A stretch of DNA of 64,000 bases from Streptomyces sp. B1I3 (GCF_030816615.1 NZ_JAUSYD010000001.1:3286001-3350000); one strand, 5' to 3'; shown: positions 1 through 10,127, counted from the first letter of the stretch. Translations and numbers: made by a program. Notes: a model not told the origin generated them from the sequence alone.

Positions 1-14
1 GCCCACCCCTTGGC

Positions 15-141
15 GTCCGCGCGTACGCCCCACGGCCCGGAGGTGTCCGCGCGTACGCCCCCCGGCCCGGAGGTGTCCGCGCGCACGCCCACGGCCCGGA
101 GGTGTCCGCGCGCACGCCCCCAAGGCCCCGAGGCGTCCGCC
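15..141. repeat. four tandem copies of a ~30-nt repeat
   Basis: Four head-to-tail units of 29-31 nt, each beginning GTCCGCGCG and containing GGCCCGGAGG or a close variant, fill this stretch. The first two differ by one base and the last is the most diverged. Positions 1-461 hold no gene I can support. The open frames that cross it simply follow the repeat and the GC skew. The rest of the gap (142-461) shows no clear promoter. Confidence 0.8.
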
Positions 142-461
142 GGAAGCTTCGCCCGTGATCAGGCGACAGCGCGCCGGACACCGGGCTCACCCCCGCCCCG
201 CCCCGGACAGCTCGCCGAGGAGACCGGCGAGTTGTCCGGCGGGTGCGCACGAGGGGAATCGGCGTACGGACGGTGCCCCCGGGTCAGGCCGGCGGCGCGC
301 CCCGTACCCGCCCCGCGCCTGTTCCCTGTCCCCCTGTCAGCGCAGGCTGCTAACCTGCGGCTTCCCCCCTCACCGCTGCCCGCCACCCGTCTGTGTGCCC
401 ACGCGTCCTCGACTCCGTTCGAGCCCGTGCGGCAACGGCCGTGTCCCCTCCGAGGACGGTC

Positions 462-1409
462 ATGTCTTCCACCGCTCCCCCGATACGCGCGGAGTTCGAC
501 CCGTGCGTCACCATCCCCTCCCTGGCCGATCTGCGCGCCGCCCTGCGCGACGACGACTGGGCGACCGTGGAGGCCTACTTCGAGTTCCTCGAACACGAGG
601 AGGACCGCGCGGTCGCCGCCAGGATCGTCGACGGCACCAGCACCTCACAGCGGTTGCTGGAGAGGACCGTGGCCGCGCAGCCGCGCTCCGCACTCGCCCG
701 CACCCTGCTCGCCAGGCGCTACATCGTCGTCGGCTGGGACATCCGCAGCTCGTACCGTGCCGAACACGTGTCGCGCGAGCAGTTCCGGCAGTTCCACGAG
801 TGGCTGCGGCGCGCGGAGCAACTGCTCATCGACGTGTGCGCCGAGTACCCCGACCACGCGCTGGCGTGGGGGGCCCGGCTGACCACCGCGCTGGGGCTCG
901 AACTCGGGCTCAGCGAGGCGCGGCGGCGCTACGAGCGCCTGGCCGAGCACCATCCGCACCACATCTCCGCGCAGTCGTCCCTGCTCCAGCAGTTGTGCCC
1001 CAAGTGGGGCGGCAGCTGGGAGGAGGCCCACGGCTTCGCGCGCGCCTGCCTGGAGTCGGCGCCCCCCGGCAGCCATGCGGGCCGGCTCGTGGCCGAAGTG
1101 CACCTGGAGCGCTGGCTGGACGACTCCGACAACGGCCACAGCACCTACCTGCGCTCGGCCGGGGTCCGCGACGAGATCCTGGCCGCCGCCGCCCGGTCCG
1201 TGCAGCACCCGGACTACCGGCCCGGCTTCGACTGGGTCCACGATCACAACACGTTCGCGGGGGCGCTCTGCCTGGGCGGCCACCACCGCGAGGCTGCGCC
1301 GTTCTTCCGCACCCTCGGCGACAGGGCCACCGCATCGCCCTGGCACCACGCCGGCGACAAAGAGGTCCAGTTCCTCAAGCACCGCAGAACCGCACTGTCG
1401 AAGGGCTGA
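462..1409 (+). CDS. hypothetical protein with helical-repeat (TPR-like) character
   Basis: Predicted 315 residues. I do not recognise a named family. The sequence is mostly amphipathic helix with repeated pairs such as ARTLLARRYIVVGWD, AEQLLIDVCAEYPDHALAWGA and RYERLAEHHPHHISAQSSLL, which look like tetratricopeptide-type helical hairpins. No signal peptide or membrane segment is visible, so it is probably cytoplasmic. I start at the ATG at 462 because GAGGA lies about six bases upstream; an upstream GTG at 393 would add 23 Arg/Ala-rich residues. Its stop is four bases before the next gene, so it is probably co-transcribed with the M16-type peptidase. The function is unknown. Confidence 0.75.
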   Translation: MSSTAPPIRAEFDPCVTIPSLADLRAALRDDDWATVEAYFEFLEHEEDRAVAARIVDGTSTSQRLLERTVAAQPRSALARTLLARRYIVVGWDIRSSYRAEHVSREQFRQFHEWLRRAEQLLIDVCAEYPDHALAWGARLTTALGLELGLSEARRRYERLAEHHPHHISAQSSLLQQLCPKWGGSWEEAHGFARACLESAPPGSHAGRLVAEVHLERWLDDSDNGHSTYLRSAGVRDEILAAAARSVQHPDYRPGFDWVHDHNTFAGALCLGGHHREAAPFFRTLGDRATASPWHHAGDKEVQFLKHRRTALSKG

Positions 1410-1413
1410 ACCG

Positions 1414-3180
1414 ATGTCCCAGGAAACCCAGGGGCTCGGCCCCGTCGCGCCTGCCGCACCCGCCGCACTTGCCGCGCATCCCGTCCCGCCCGCCGACGAC
1501 ATCCGTGAGACCGAGGTCGACGGCATCCGCACGGTGCTCGCCGCCGGCTCCGGGCCGGTGACGGCGGGACTCTTCTTCCGGGTCGGGGTCGCCGACGAGA
1601 CGCTCGCCACCACGGGCATCACCCACCTCGTCGAACACCTTGCCCTGCACCGCCACGGCCTGTCCGACCTGCACTACAACGGCGCCACCGCCGCCACGTA
1701 CACCCTCTTCCACGCCACGGGCACGCCCGAGGAGGTCGTCACCTACCTCAACGGTGTCTGCGCGGCCCTGCGCGACCTGCCCCTGGAGCGGCTGGAGACC
1801 GAGCGCGAGATCCTGCGCACCGAGGCCGCGGGCCGCAACCGCGGCCCCAACCACCAGCTCCCCCTGTGGCGTTACGGCGCACAGGGCTACGGTCTCAGCA
1901 GCTACGCAGAGCACGGCACCTGGCACCTGACGGCCGACGCCGTACGCGACTGGGCACGCACCCGGTTCACCCGCGACAACGCGGTCCTGTGGATCACCAC
2001 CGCCAGCGTGCCCGAGGGCCTGGACCTCACCCTCCCGGCAGGCACCCCGCACCCCCTGCCCGCCCCGACCTCTGCCCTTCCCGTCACCCCGGCGTACATC
2101 ACCGGCAACGACGGTGGTGTGGTCCTGGACGGCATCGTCCGGCGCTCGACGGCCGCCTCCCTCTTCGCGGAGGTGCTCAGCCGTGCGCTCTACACGGATC
2201 TGCGGCAGAAGGGCGGCTACTCCTACGTCGCCGACGCCGACTACAGCCCGCGCGACAACGACTTCGCGTCGATCACCGCGTTCGCCGACGCGCTCCCGAA
2301 GAAGCAGGACGCGGTGGTCGGCGGCTTCGTCGACGCCCTGGCCCGGCTGCGGGCCGGCACCATCGAGCAGACGGAACTCGACTCGGCACGCGCCAAGTTC
2401 CTCAAGCAGTACGACACCCCGGATCTCGGGGCGGCCCGGCTGCCCTCCTACGCCCTGAACCTGCTGACCGGGCACCGCAATCTCACCCCGGACGAGCACC
2501 GGGCCGAACTCGCCGCCGTCACCCTGGACGACCTGCGCGAGGTGGCCCGCGAGCTGCACTCCACGGCGCTGCTCCAGGTCCCCGGCCGAGGAGCGGACTG
2601 GGCGGGCTTCACCGCGGCGCCGCAGTGGTCGACGGACACTCCGACGGCCTCCGGTACCCGGCACCCCGGCCTGGAGGACTCCTCCACCTCGCTGACCGTG
2701 GCCCCCGACGCGGTGTCCCTGACCACACCCTCCGGCCAGGTGGTCATCCGCTACGCCGACTGCGCCGCCCTCCTCGTCCACCCCGACGGCGGCCGCCACC
2801 TCACCGGCCTGGACGGCTTCCAGATCCGGGTGGAGCCCACGCTCTACAAGGGCCTCACCCCGGCGCGCACCGCCGTCATCGACGCGGCGGTACCGCCGGC
2901 TGCGGTCATCCGCATGCCGCCCCGCGACCCGGACCGCATCCCCCGCCCGGACAGTGGGAGCGGGACCCGTCCGGCGACCGCGACCGCCGGGCGGGTGCGG
3001 ACGGCCTTCGTCTGGCTGGCCGGCACCGCGACCGTCCTCTGGGGCCTGATCGCGCTGGTGGCCACGGCCCAGGAGCTGGACACCCGGTCTCCCGACCCGG
3101 TCACGATCATCGTCCTCTGGGCGCTGCTCGCCGCACCGCTGGGCGCGTTCTTCGGGCTGCGGAGGGGGCGCCGGGGCTGA
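1414..3180 (+). CDS. M16-family metallopeptidase-like membrane protein
   Basis: Predicted 588 residues. The inverted zinc motif HxxEH of M16 (pitrilysin/processing peptidase) enzymes is present as HLVEH at about residues 71-75, and a downstream ETEREILRTEA segment could supply the third zinc ligand glutamate. A second M16-like half follows, with the typical RQKGGYSYVADADY stretch around residue 267. Unusually, the C-terminus carries two hydrophobic segments (about 530-551 and 563-583), so the peptidase domain would be tethered to the membrane. It starts four bases after the preceding gene and probably shares its transcript. Known M16 enzymes cut short peptides; the substrate here is unknown. 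A role in maturing a secreted peptide is only a guess. Confidence 0.8.
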   Translation: MSQETQGLGPVAPAAPAALAAHPVPPADDIRETEVDGIRTVLAAGSGPVTAGLFFRVGVADETLATTGITHLVEHLALHRHGLSDLHYNGATAATYTLFHATGTPEEVVTYLNGVCAALRDLPLERLETEREILRTEAAGRNRGPNHQLPLWRYGAQGYGLSSYAEHGTWHLTADAVRDWARTRFTRDNAVLWITTASVPEGLDLTLPAGTPHPLPAPTSALPVTPAYITGNDGGVVLDGIVRRSTAASLFAEVLSRALYTDLRQKGGYSYVADADYSPRDNDFASITAFADALPKKQDAVVGGFVDALARLRAGTIEQTELDSARAKFLKQYDTPDLGAARLPSYALNLLTGHRNLTPDEHRAELAAVTLDDLREVARELHSTALLQVPGRGADWAGFTAAPQWSTDTPTASGTRHPGLEDSSTSLTVAPDAVSLTTPSGQVVIRYADCAALLVHPDGGRHLTGLDGFQIRVEPTLYKGLTPARTAVIDAAVPPAAVIRMPPRDPDRIPRPDSGSGTRPATATAGRVRTAFVWLAGTATVLWGLIALVATAQELDTRSPDPVTIIVLWALLAAPLGAFFGLRRGRRG

Positions 3181-3265
3181 CGGCAAGGCCCTCGGCCGCC
3201 GCACCGCCGTGCCTCCGCCTCCGTGCTTCCGCCGCGGCCCCTTCGACCGCCGTGCGTCCGCCGCC

Positions 3266-3303
3266 GTTCCGCCGCCGCCCCGTCCTCGCGCCGGCGGCGG
3301 AAC
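3266..3303 (+). terminator. GC-rich hairpin downstream of the M16 gene
   Basis: GTTCCGCCGCCG (3266-3277) pairs perfectly with CGGCGGCGGAAC (3292-3303) across a 14-base loop. There is no T-tract, as is common for Streptomyces terminators. The remaining gap to coaA (3304-3638) contains no gene I can support. Confidence 0.5.
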
Positions 3304-3638
3304 CGCCGGCACGGCGGTGGTTACCAGTGCCCTGACCAGGCGTTCCGGGTGGGTGATCATTCTGCGACCGGCGGCCTTGGGACCTGCCCGGAGCCGTCGC
3401 CGTGGACGGGGAACGCGGTAGTTCCGCCAGGATCAGCGCATGTCCCGGACACGGTGCCCGCTCAGGTGGGGGCGCCGGCCGGGCGGCCGCGCACCGGCCC
3501 GCGTCGTCGTGGGGAACGGTCAGGCTCACGTCACCGGCAGCGGACGCGGGAGGCGGGAGGGCACGACCCGCCAGGCGCTCCTCCCCACGTGACCGAGCCC
3601 ACCCCCCGCTCCGTACGAACTCCCGCGACAATGAGTAC

Positions 3639-4631
3639 GTGATCACTTCGCCCGCACGGAGCCCCCGACGCACCGAACACGCGCCGACGCCCTACGTCGA
3701 CCTGTCCCGGGCCGAGTGGAGCGCCCTGCGTGACAAGACCCCGCTGCCGCTGAGCGCCGAGGAGGTCGAGAAGCTCAGAGGACTCGGCGACGTCATCGAC
3801 CTCGACGAGGTGCGGGACGTCTATCTGCCGCTCTCCCGGCTCCTCAACCTCTACGTCCAGGCGACCTCCGGCCTGCGCGGCGCCCTGAACACCTTCCTGG
3901 GGGACGCGGGCAACGGGCACGGGGAACAGCGCGGCACCCCGTTCGTCATAGGGGTCGCCGGAAGTGTCGCCGTCGGCAAGTCCACCAGCGCCCGTATCCT
4001 CCAGGCGCTGCTGGCCCGCTGGCCGGAGCACCCCCGGGTGGAGCTCGTGACCACGGACGGGTTCCTGCTGCCGATGAAGGAACTGCGGGCGCGCGGGCTG
4101 ATGTCGCGCAAGGGCTTTCCCGAGTCGTACGACCGGCGTGCCCTGACCCGGTTCGTCGCCGACATCAAGGCCGGCAAGGACGAGGTCACGGCGCCCGTCT
4201 ACTCCCACCTCATCTACGACATCGTGCCGGGCGAGCGGCTCACCGTCCGCCGCCCCGACATCCTGATCGTCGAGGGGCTGAACGTGCTGCAGCCGGCCCT
4301 GCCCGGCAAGGACGGCCGGACGAGGGTCGGGCTCGCGGACTACTTCGACTTCAGTGTGTACGTGGACGCGCGCCCGGAGGACATCGAGACCTGGTACCTG
4401 CACCGCTTCCGGCGACTGCGCGAGACCGCGTTCCAGGACCCGTCCTCGTACTTCCGCAAGTACACCCAGGTCGCGGAGGACGAGGCCCTGGACTACGCGC
4501 GCTCCATGTGGCGGACCATCAACCGGCCCAATCTGCTGGAGAATGTGGCGCCGACGCGGGGCCGTGCCACGCTGGTGCTCCGCAAGGGGGCGGACCACAA
4601 GGTCCAGCGCCTGTCGTTGCGCAAACTCTGA
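3639..4631 (+). CDS. coaA: type I pantothenate kinase
   Basis: Predicted 330 residues, normal for the bacterial CoaA family. It phosphorylates pantothenate with ATP, the first and rate-controlling step of coenzyme A synthesis, in the cytoplasm. The P-loop GSVAVGKS is at about residues 108-115, followed by the family segments [31 protein letters not shown] and [11 protein letters not shown] choose the GTG at 3639 because the family segment YVDLSRAEW follows after a short lead; longer in-frame starts would add an Arg/Pro-rich tail that looks non-coding. The gene lies near glmM and rplM-rpsI, as in other Streptomyces. The window adds nothing about its regulation. Confidence 0.96.
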   Translation: MITSPARSPRRTEHAPTPYVDLSRAEWSALRDKTPLPLSAEEVEKLRGLGDVIDLDEVRDVYLPLSRLLNLYVQATSGLRGALNTFLGDAGNGHGEQRGTPFVIGVAGSVAVGKSTSARILQALLARWPEHPRVELVTTDGFLLPMKELRARGLMSRKGFPESYDRRALTRFVADIKAGKDEVTAPVYSHLIYDIVPGERLTVRRPDILIVEGLNVLQPALPGKDGRTRVGLADYFDFSVYVDARPEDIETWYLHRFRRLRETAFQDPSSYFRKYTQVAEDEALDYARSMWRTINRPNLLENVAPTRGRATLVLRKGADHKVQRLSLRKL

Positions 4632-4649
4632 TTCCCGGGAGCTCCCGCC

Positions 4650-5615
4650 GTGTTGCATCTGCGCCTCATCGTGCCCGCCGACCGTACCGACGAGGTCGTC
4701 GATCTCCTGGAGCGCACCGTCGGCACCGCCCACCTCGCGGTGCTGCCCGGGGTCGCCCGCGATCCGGTGGGGGACGTGGTCCTGTGCGACGTGGCGCGGG
4801 AGGCGGGTGACGAACTCATCGGCCGTCTGCGGGAGCTGGGGATCGACAGGACCGGCTCGATCACCGTGGAGAACGTGGGCCTGACGCTCTCCGCGCACGC
4901 CGACGAGGCGGAGCGTCAGGCGCCCGGCGAGGGCGCGGACGCGGTGTTGTGGGAAGAGCTGAGCGAGGTGACCCACGAGGAGTCGACGTTCAGCGCCACC
5001 TACGTGGCGTTCCTCGCCGTCGCGACGATGCTCGCCGCCTGCGGGGTGATGCTCGACAACGCCATCCTGATCGTCGGCGCGATGGCCGTGGGCCCGGAGT
5101 TCGGCCCGCTGGCCGGGATCTCGACGGCGCTGGTGCAGCGCGCTCCGCGCCTGGTCGCGCGGTCGCTCTGGGCGCTGATCGGTGGATTCGTGGTGGCGAT
5201 GGTGCTGACGGCGGGGTTCGCCTGGCTGTTGGACGCGTTCGGGCTGTTCGACGCGGACATGGTTACGGCGGACCGGCCGAACACCGGGTTCATCTGGCAT
5301 CCGGACTGGATGTCGTTCGTGGTCGCCCTCCTGGCGGGCATCGCGGGCACGCTCTCGCTGACCTCGGCGAAGTCCGGGGCGCTGATCGGTGTGGCCATCT
5401 CGGTGACCACGGTCCCCGCCGCGGCCAACGCCGCGGTCGCCTTCAGCTACCAGGACCTCGACCAGACCTGGGGGTCGTCGGCACAGCTGCTGGCCAACCT
5501 CGGCGGCATCGTCCTGGCCGGGACGCTGACGCTGCTGATCCAGAAGGCACTGTGGAACTGGCAGCGCCGGTCGGCACCGGCGTACGACGTCAGGGCGGGT
5601 GGCGGCGCCGGCTGA
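4650..5615 (+). CDS. DUF389 membrane protein
   Basis: Predicted 321 residues with a GTG start and GGGAG about nine bases upstream. A soluble N-terminal domain of about 110 residues (begins MLHLRLIVPADRTDEVVDLL) is followed by about five hydrophobic helices. The segment SATYVAFLAVATMLAACG then DNAILIVGAMAVGPEFGPLAG is characteristic of DUF389/TIGR00341 proteins. The biochemical role of this family is not established, though transport is often supposed. It starts 18 bases after coaA on the same strand, so the two may share a transcript, but nothing in the sequence ties it to CoA metabolism. Confidence 0.85.
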   Translation: MLHLRLIVPADRTDEVVDLLERTVGTAHLAVLPGVARDPVGDVVLCDVAREAGDELIGRLRELGIDRTGSITVENVGLTLSAHADEAERQAPGEGADAVLWEELSEVTHEESTFSATYVAFLAVATMLAACGVMLDNAILIVGAMAVGPEFGPLAGISTALVQRAPRLVARSLWALIGGFVVAMVLTAGFAWLLDAFGLFDADMVTADRPNTGFIWHPDWMSFVVALLAGIAGTLSLTSAKSGALIGVAISVTTVPAAANAAVAFSYQDLDQTWGSSAQLLANLGGIVLAGTLTLLIQKALWNWQRRSAPAYDVRAGGGAG

Positions 5616-5717
5616 CAGGCGGTCACGGAGGCCGTCCGGGCGTACGGATCCGGCAGCGTCGGGGGGCGCGAAGCTGCCGCACACCGCACAGGTGCGGGTG
5701 ATGCGGTCGGTGGCACG

Positions 5718-7271
5718 ATGCCGCGCATGACCGATGTCCGGGAAATGAGCCGCGGTCCCGTGCGGAACCGCGCCCTGTGGTTCTTCGTCGTCCTGGGCGC
5801 GGCCGGCGCGCTCCTGGCCGTGGTCCGCACGGCCTGCCGGGGCGGGCCCGTGGACGGGTGGGTGTTCGCGGGTGCGCTGCTCGCGTTGCCGGGGCTCGTG
5901 TGCCTGCACGCGGCCACCGCCGAGATAGGCGCCGACGCGCACGGCCTGCGCACCCGGACGCTGTTGCGCAGGCGGTGCCTACCGTGGCGGGACGTCGCCG
6001 ACCTGGGTGTCGACGTGCGGTACGGACGCAACCAGGAGATCCACCGCGTCGTCGTGATGCTGCGTGACGGGCGCAGGCGGCGGCTGCCGCTTCCGGTCAG
6101 CGGTTCCTCCGACGACCGCCCCGCCTTCGACGCGGACCTGGACGCGCTCCGTGCGCTGCACCGCCGTCACGGCGTGCCGAGGTCGAGCCACATCCCCGTC
6201 ATCTCGTACCGCTCCGCCGGGCGCGGCCCGGCCGTGTCGCTGTGCCTGTGCGCCCTGCTGGTCGCGGGTGCCGGCCTCGCCGCGTGGTTCGTTCCGGTCG
6301 CCGAGGAGGAGAGGGCGGCGTGGGCGTCGGCCGTACCGTGCACCGCGGGGACACCGGCCGCGGAACGCGGCGAGTGCCTGACCACGCTGCCGGCGGTGAT
6401 CGCACGGGCCGAGGACGGCAGGGGGAAGCGGGGCGGTCAGCTCCACTTCACCGACGGCCGGCCGGTCGACCGCCTGGCCGTCTCGAAGGAGGGCGCCCGC
6501 GGGTTCGGCACCGGCGACCACGTCGAACTGACCGTGTGGCGCGGCCAGGTGAGGGAGGTCGCCGGGGAGCACCACGTGTGGCGCGAACACTTCGCGGGGC
6601 CCGGAGAGTTGGCGGTCGTCGCGGCCGGGTGCCTCCTCTGCGCGGGATACCCCGGCGCCCGGGCGCTGCTGCACCGGCGCGGACGACGACTGCCCGACGA
6701 CGAGGTCCTCCCGTCGGCTCTGCCGTTCGCGGGGGCGCTGGCCGGTACGGCTCTGTGGCTGCTGCCGCTCTGCCACCTGCACCCCGTGGCTCCGTTCGCC
6801 TCCCCCGCGACCCGTACGTGGGCGGGCTGCGGCTCGGCGGTCACCCTGGCCCTCTTCACCTGGGCCTGGTACGCCACCCGGGTCCGTACGCCGCAGGACA
6901 CCGCGGACGTGCGGCAGGAGGTGCGGGAGGAGGAGTTCCTCGCCGCCCGCTTCCTCGACCACACCGGCTACAACCCGAACGGCTTCGGCACCCACATCGT
7001 CCTGGGAGGCGGCCCGCCCGCGGTGACCCCCCATCCCGGGCCCGGCAGGTTCGCGGCCAGACGGATACCGGTGGAGCGGCTCACCGTCACGGCCGTGCGG
7101 CGTGCCCGGGGCAGCGACGGCGACTCCGTCCCCAGGAGCTGGCACATCGCCGAGATCGACGACGCGGGGGAGCCGGTGCGCCTCGCCGCCGCGCCGGCCG
7201 ACCTGGCCCGGGTCATCGGCGAACTGGGCCGGCCCCGCACCGCGCCGGACGCCGGACGGCCCCGGCGGTGA
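5718..7271 (+). CDS. multi-pass membrane protein with an N-terminal PH-like region
   Basis: Predicted 517 residues. Two hydrophobic helices occupy the first 65 residues, followed by a soluble part (GADAHGLRTRTLLRRRCLPW, WRDVADLGVD) resembling the bacterial PH-type domain seen in many actinobacterial membrane proteins. Two further helix pairs follow near residues 170-195 and 295-390, and a cytoplasmic-looking tail ends the protein. I know no assigned function. The start at 5718 has GGTGG a few bases upstream; the ATG at 5727 is an alternative. The gene converges on glmM, and its stop codon lies in the loop of a strong hairpin. Confidence 0.7.
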   Translation: MPRMTDVREMSRGPVRNRALWFFVVLGAAGALLAVVRTACRGGPVDGWVFAGALLALPGLVCLHAATAEIGADAHGLRTRTLLRRRCLPWRDVADLGVDVRYGRNQEIHRVVVMLRDGRRRRLPLPVSGSSDDRPAFDADLDALRALHRRHGVPRSSHIPVISYRSAGRGPAVSLCLCALLVAGAGLAAWFVPVAEEERAAWASAVPCTAGTPAAERGECLTTLPAVIARAEDGRGKRGGQLHFTDGRPVDRLAVSKEGARGFGTGDHVELTVWRGQVREVAGEHHVWREHFAGPGELAVVAAGCLLCAGYPGARALLHRRGRRLPDDEVLPSALPFAGALAGTALWLLPLCHLHPVAPFASPATRTWAGCGSAVTLALFTWAWYATRVRTPQDTADVRQEVREEEFLAARFLDHTGYNPNGFGTHIVLGGGPPAVTPHPGPGRFAARRIPVERLTVTAVRRARGSDGDSVPRSWHIAEIDDAGEPVRLAAAPADLARVIGELGRPRTAPDAGRPRR

Positions 7272-7285
7272 GGCCGGGGCCGTCC
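7254..7285. terminator. bidirectional terminator between the membrane gene and glmM
   Basis: GGACGGCCCCGGC (7254-7266) pairs over 13 bases with GCCGGGGCCGTCC (7273-7285) around a six-base loop containing the stop codon of the plus-strand gene. A second, weaker hairpin (GACGGCC/GGCCGTC, about 7293-7319) reaches the end of glmM. The convergent position fits termination of both genes. Confidence 0.75.
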
Positions 7286-7316
7286 GATCGCTGACGGCCT
7301 GTCGGCCGACGGGCCG

Positions 7317-8675
7317 TCAGCCGAGCGCCGACTTCACGACGTCGGCCAACTGTCCGGCCACGGCGCGGGCGTGCTCGATGTCGGCGGCCTCCACCATCAC
7401 CCGGACCAGCGGCTCCGTGCCCGACTTGCGCAGGAGGACGCGACCGGTGTCGCCCAGCTCGCGCTCGGCCTCGGCGACCGCGGCCGCCAGTTCGGGTGAG
7501 GTGTCCACGCGGGACTTGTCGACGTCCGGCACGTTGACGAGGACCTGCGGGAGGCGCTGCATGACGCCGGCCAGGTCGGCGAGCGTACGGCCGGTCGCGG
7601 CGACCCTGGCCGCGAGCATCAGCCCGGTGAGCGTGCCGTCCCCGGTCGTGGCGTGGTCCAGGACGATGACGTGTCCGGACTGTTCGCCGCCGAGCGCGAA
7701 GCCCTCGGCCTTCATCGACTCCAGGACGTACCGGTCACCGACGGCGGTCTGGACGAGCTGGATGCCCTCCCGCTCCATCGCCATCTTGAAGCCCAGGTTC
7801 GACATGACCGTGCCGACGACGGTGTCCTTGCGCAGGTGGCCGGCCTCGCGCATGGCGAGGGCGAGCACGGCCAGGATCTGGTCGCCGTCGATCTCCTCGC
7901 CCTGGGCGTCCACGGCCAGGCAGCGGTCGGCATCGCCGTCGTGCGCGATGCCGAGGTCGGCGCCGTGCTCGACGACGGCGGCCCGCAGCAGCGCCAGGTG
8001 GGTGGAGCCGCAGCCCTCGTTGATGTTCAGACCGTTCGGCTCCGCGCCGATGGTGACGACCTCGGCCCCGGCCCGGGCGAACGCCTCGGGCGAGACCCGG
8101 GCGGCTGCGCCGTGCGCCTCGTCGAGGACGACCTTCAGCCCGTCGAGCCGGTTGGGGAGTACGCCGATCAGGTGGGCGACGTAACGGTCGAAGCCCTCCG
8201 CGTAGTCGGAGACCCGGCCCACCCCGCCACCGGTCGGACGGGCCCACGGCTCGCCGGTGCGGTGCTGCTCGTACACCGTCTCGATGCGGTCCTCCAGCTC
8301 GTCGGCGAGCTTGTGGCCGCCACGGGCGAAGAACTTGATGCCGTTGTCGGGCATGGCGTTGTGACTCGCGGAGAGCATGACACCGATGTCGGCGCCGAGC
8401 GCACCGGTGAGGTACGCCACGGCCGGGGTCGGCAGCACGCCGACCCGCAACACGTCCACGCCCGCGCTGGCCAGGCCCGCCACCACGGCGGCCTCCAGGA
8501 ACTCCCCGGAGGCGCGGGGGTCGCGGCCGACCACCGCTGTCGGCCGGTGCCCCGCGAAGGTGCCGGCCTCGGCCAGTACGTGCGCCGCCGCGACCGAGAG
8601 CCCGAGCGCGAGCTCGGCCGTCAAGTCCGCGTTGGCGACACCGCGCACGCCGTCCGTGCCGAAGAGTCGTCCCAC
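7317..8675 (-). CDS. glmM: phosphoglucosamine mutase
   Basis: Predicted 452 residues. It interconverts glucosamine-6-phosphate and glucosamine-1-phosphate for UDP-GlcNAc and peptidoglycan synthesis. All four family signatures are present: the phosphoserine loop LSASHN (Ser about 104), the metal loop DGDADR, the sugar loop GEQSGH and the phosphate loop [12 protein letters not shown]. The start is a GTG at 8675 with GGAGGA six bases upstream, giving the conserved N-terminus [12 protein letters not shown]; a longer frame adds an unconserved ten-residue head. It follows rplM-rpsI in the same direction after about 210 bases that include a hairpin. This neighbourhood is the usual one in Streptomyces. 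Confidence 0.97.
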   Translation of the reverse strand: MGRLFGTDGVRGVANADLTAELALGLSVAAAHVLAEAGTFAGHRPTAVVGRDPRASGEFLEAAVVAGLASAGVDVLRVGVLPTPAVAYLTGALGADIGVMLSASHNAMPDNGIKFFARGGHKLADELEDRIETVYEQHRTGEPWARPTGGGVGRVSDYAEGFDRYVAHLIGVLPNRLDGLKVVLDEAHGAAARVSPEAFARAGAEVVTIGAEPNGLNINEGCGSTHLALLRAAVVEHGADLGIAHDGDADRCLAVDAQGEEIDGDQILAVLALAMREAGHLRKDTVVGTVMSNLGFKMAMEREGIQLVQTAVGDRYVLESMKAEGFALGGEQSGHVIVLDHATTGDGTLTGLMLAARVAATGRTLADLAGVMQRLPQVLVNVPDVDKSRVDTSPELAAAVAEAERELGDTGRVLLRKSGTEPLVRVMVEAADIEHARAVAGQLADVVKSALG

Positions 8676-8827
8676 TGATGTCCTCCGATGGTGCTCCGAA
8701 ACCACAAAACCAAAGCAAGCAGAACAGGGCGAAGCAAGGCGAAACGCAGCACAGTGAGATGCGGTCGAGGCCGCCAGCCCTATAAGCGTCTTAAGCCGTT
8801 ATACGCCCGCGAGCGCTGATAAACGAA

Positions 8828-8860
8828 CGCCCCAGCAGCACGAGGTGTGCCGCCGGGGCG
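8828..8860 (-). terminator. terminator-like hairpin after rpsI
   Basis: On the minus strand CGCCCC and GGGGCG arms (8828-8833 and 8855-8860) close an imperfect stem that continues inward through GC-rich pairs around a GAGG-type loop. It lies about 30 bases after the rpsI stop, in the gap before glmM, and could end rplM-rpsI or attenuate read-through into glmM. Confidence 0.5.
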
Positions 8861-8887
8861 AACGTGTAATGCAGACGAGCAGGCGAT

Positions 8888-9424
8888 TTAGCGCTTGCTG
8901 TACTGCGGGGCCTTGCGGGCCTTCTTGAGACCGGCCTTCTTGCGCTCGACCGCACGGTCGTCGCGGGAGAGGAAGCCGGCCTTCTTCAGCGTGGCGCGGT
9001 TGTTGTCCACGTCCGCCTCGTTCAGCGCGCGGGCCACGCCGAGGCGCAGGGCACCGGCCTGACCGGAGACGCCGCCACCCGAGATGCGGGCGATGACGTC
9101 GTAGCGGCCGTCGAGCTCGAGCACCTTGAAGGGCTCGTTGACTTCCTGCTGGTGCACCTTGTTGGGGAAGTAGTCCTCAAGGGTGCGACCGTTGATCTTC
9201 CACTTGCCGGAGCCCGGAACGATCCGGACGCGGGCGATGGCGTTCTTGCGACGGCCAAGGCCGGCCGCGGGCTGCGGGTCGCCGAAGCGGCCCGCGAGCG
9301 ACTCGGAGGTGTACTCACCCTCGACGGGGACCTCCGACTCGAAGGTGGTCACCTCGGCGAAGGTCTCTTCGCCCTCGGTGCCCGCCGTGTCGTCGGCGGT
9401 CGTCTCAACAGTGGTCTCGGCCAC
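8888..9424 (-). CDS. rpsI: 30S ribosomal protein S9
   Basis: Predicted 178 residues. The core begins near [17 protein letters not shown], includes [20 protein letters not shown], and ends in the basic tail KAPQYSKR, whose last arginine reaches the P-site tRNA in known ribosomes. As in other actinobacteria, the first ~50 residues are an acidic Thr/Glu-rich extension absent from E. coli S9. It follows rplM by 45 bases, and the pair forms the standard L13-S9 operon. Confidence 0.98.
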   Translation of the reverse strand: MAETTVETTADDTAGTEGEETFAEVTTFESEVPVEGEYTSESLAGRFGDPQPAAGLGRRKNAIARVRIVPGSGKWKINGRTLEDYFPNKVHQQEVNEPFKVLELDGRYDVIARISGGGVSGQAGALRLGVARALNEADVDNNRATLKKAGFLSRDDRAVERKKAGLKKARKAPQYSKR

Positions 9425-9469
9425 GATTCTCCTCAGATCTTTCTTTGCGTCTTAGGGGGGAGGCCGGAA

Positions 9470-9913
9470 CTACTGCGCGACCTGGGTGATCTCGAACGGG
9501 ACCGGCTGCTGCGCAGCGTGCGGGTGCTGGTCACCCGCGTAGACCTTGAGCTTCGAGAGCATCTGACGACCCAGGGTGTTCTTGGGGATCATGCCCTTGA
9601 TGGCCTTCTCGACGGCCTTCTCGGGGCTCTTCGCAAGCAGCTCGTCATAACGCACGGAACGGAGACCGCCCGGGAACCCGGAGTGGCGGTACGCCATCTT
9701 CTGGGTCTTCTTGTTACCGGAGAGGTGAACCTTCTCGGCGTTGATGATGATGACGAAGTCGCCCATGTCCATGTGGGGGGCGTAGATCGCCTTGTGCTTG
9801 CCTCGGAGGAGGTTCGCAGCCGTGGTGGCCAGACGGCCCAGGACGATGTCCTCGGCGTCGATGATGTGCCACTGGCGAGTGACATCGCCGGGCTTGGGGC
9901 TGTACGTACGCAC
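9470..9913 (-). CDS. rplM: 50S ribosomal protein L13
   Basis: Predicted 147 residues starting [20 protein letters not shown], the actinobacterial L13 N-terminus. It contains the conserved GRLAT and [12 protein letters not shown] segments. L13 is an early-assembly 50S protein that binds 23S rRNA. It is the first gene of the L13-S9 operon, with a candidate promoter about 185 bases upstream. The long leader could carry regulation, but I recognise no known leader RNA in it. Confidence 0.98.
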   Translation of the reverse strand: MRTYSPKPGDVTRQWHIIDAEDIVLGRLATTAANLLRGKHKAIYAPHMDMGDFVIIINAEKVHLSGNKKTQKMAYRHSGFPGGLRSVRYDELLAKSPEKAVEKAIKGMIPKNTLGRQMLSKLKVYAGDQHPHAAQQPVPFEITQVAQ

Positions 9914-10097
9914 TTCGTAGCCTTCGCTTCTTCAGTGGATGAGGTCCAACACATGGCACCCCTGAAGCGATCATGCAGCTGGGACCCACAATGCCGGGGA
10001 CACTGCCCGTATGCGAGCCACTGGTAACTGCTCCAGAGAACCTACGTAAGGGCTGTTCGCGTGAGAACGCCGAAGCCGATACGTATAACAACCCCCG

Positions 10098-10127
10098 ACA
10101 GTACCCGCCCCGCCCGGGACGGGTCAA
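10098..10127 (-). promoter_or_regulatory. candidate rplM-rpsI promoter
   Basis: Read on the minus strand, TTGACC (10127-10122) is followed after 18 bases by TACTGT (10103-10098). This matches the housekeeping sigma-HrdB pattern TTGACN-N17/18-TANNNT. Transcription would begin near 10091, leaving a leader of about 178 bases before rplM. Confidence 0.6.

Noticed and set aside
15..141. CRISPR array
   Set aside because: Repeats are directly adjacent with no spacers.
3531..5942. 803-codon minus-strand open frame across coaA and the DUF389 gene
   Set aside because: Antisense shadow; both plus-strand genes have clear family motifs.
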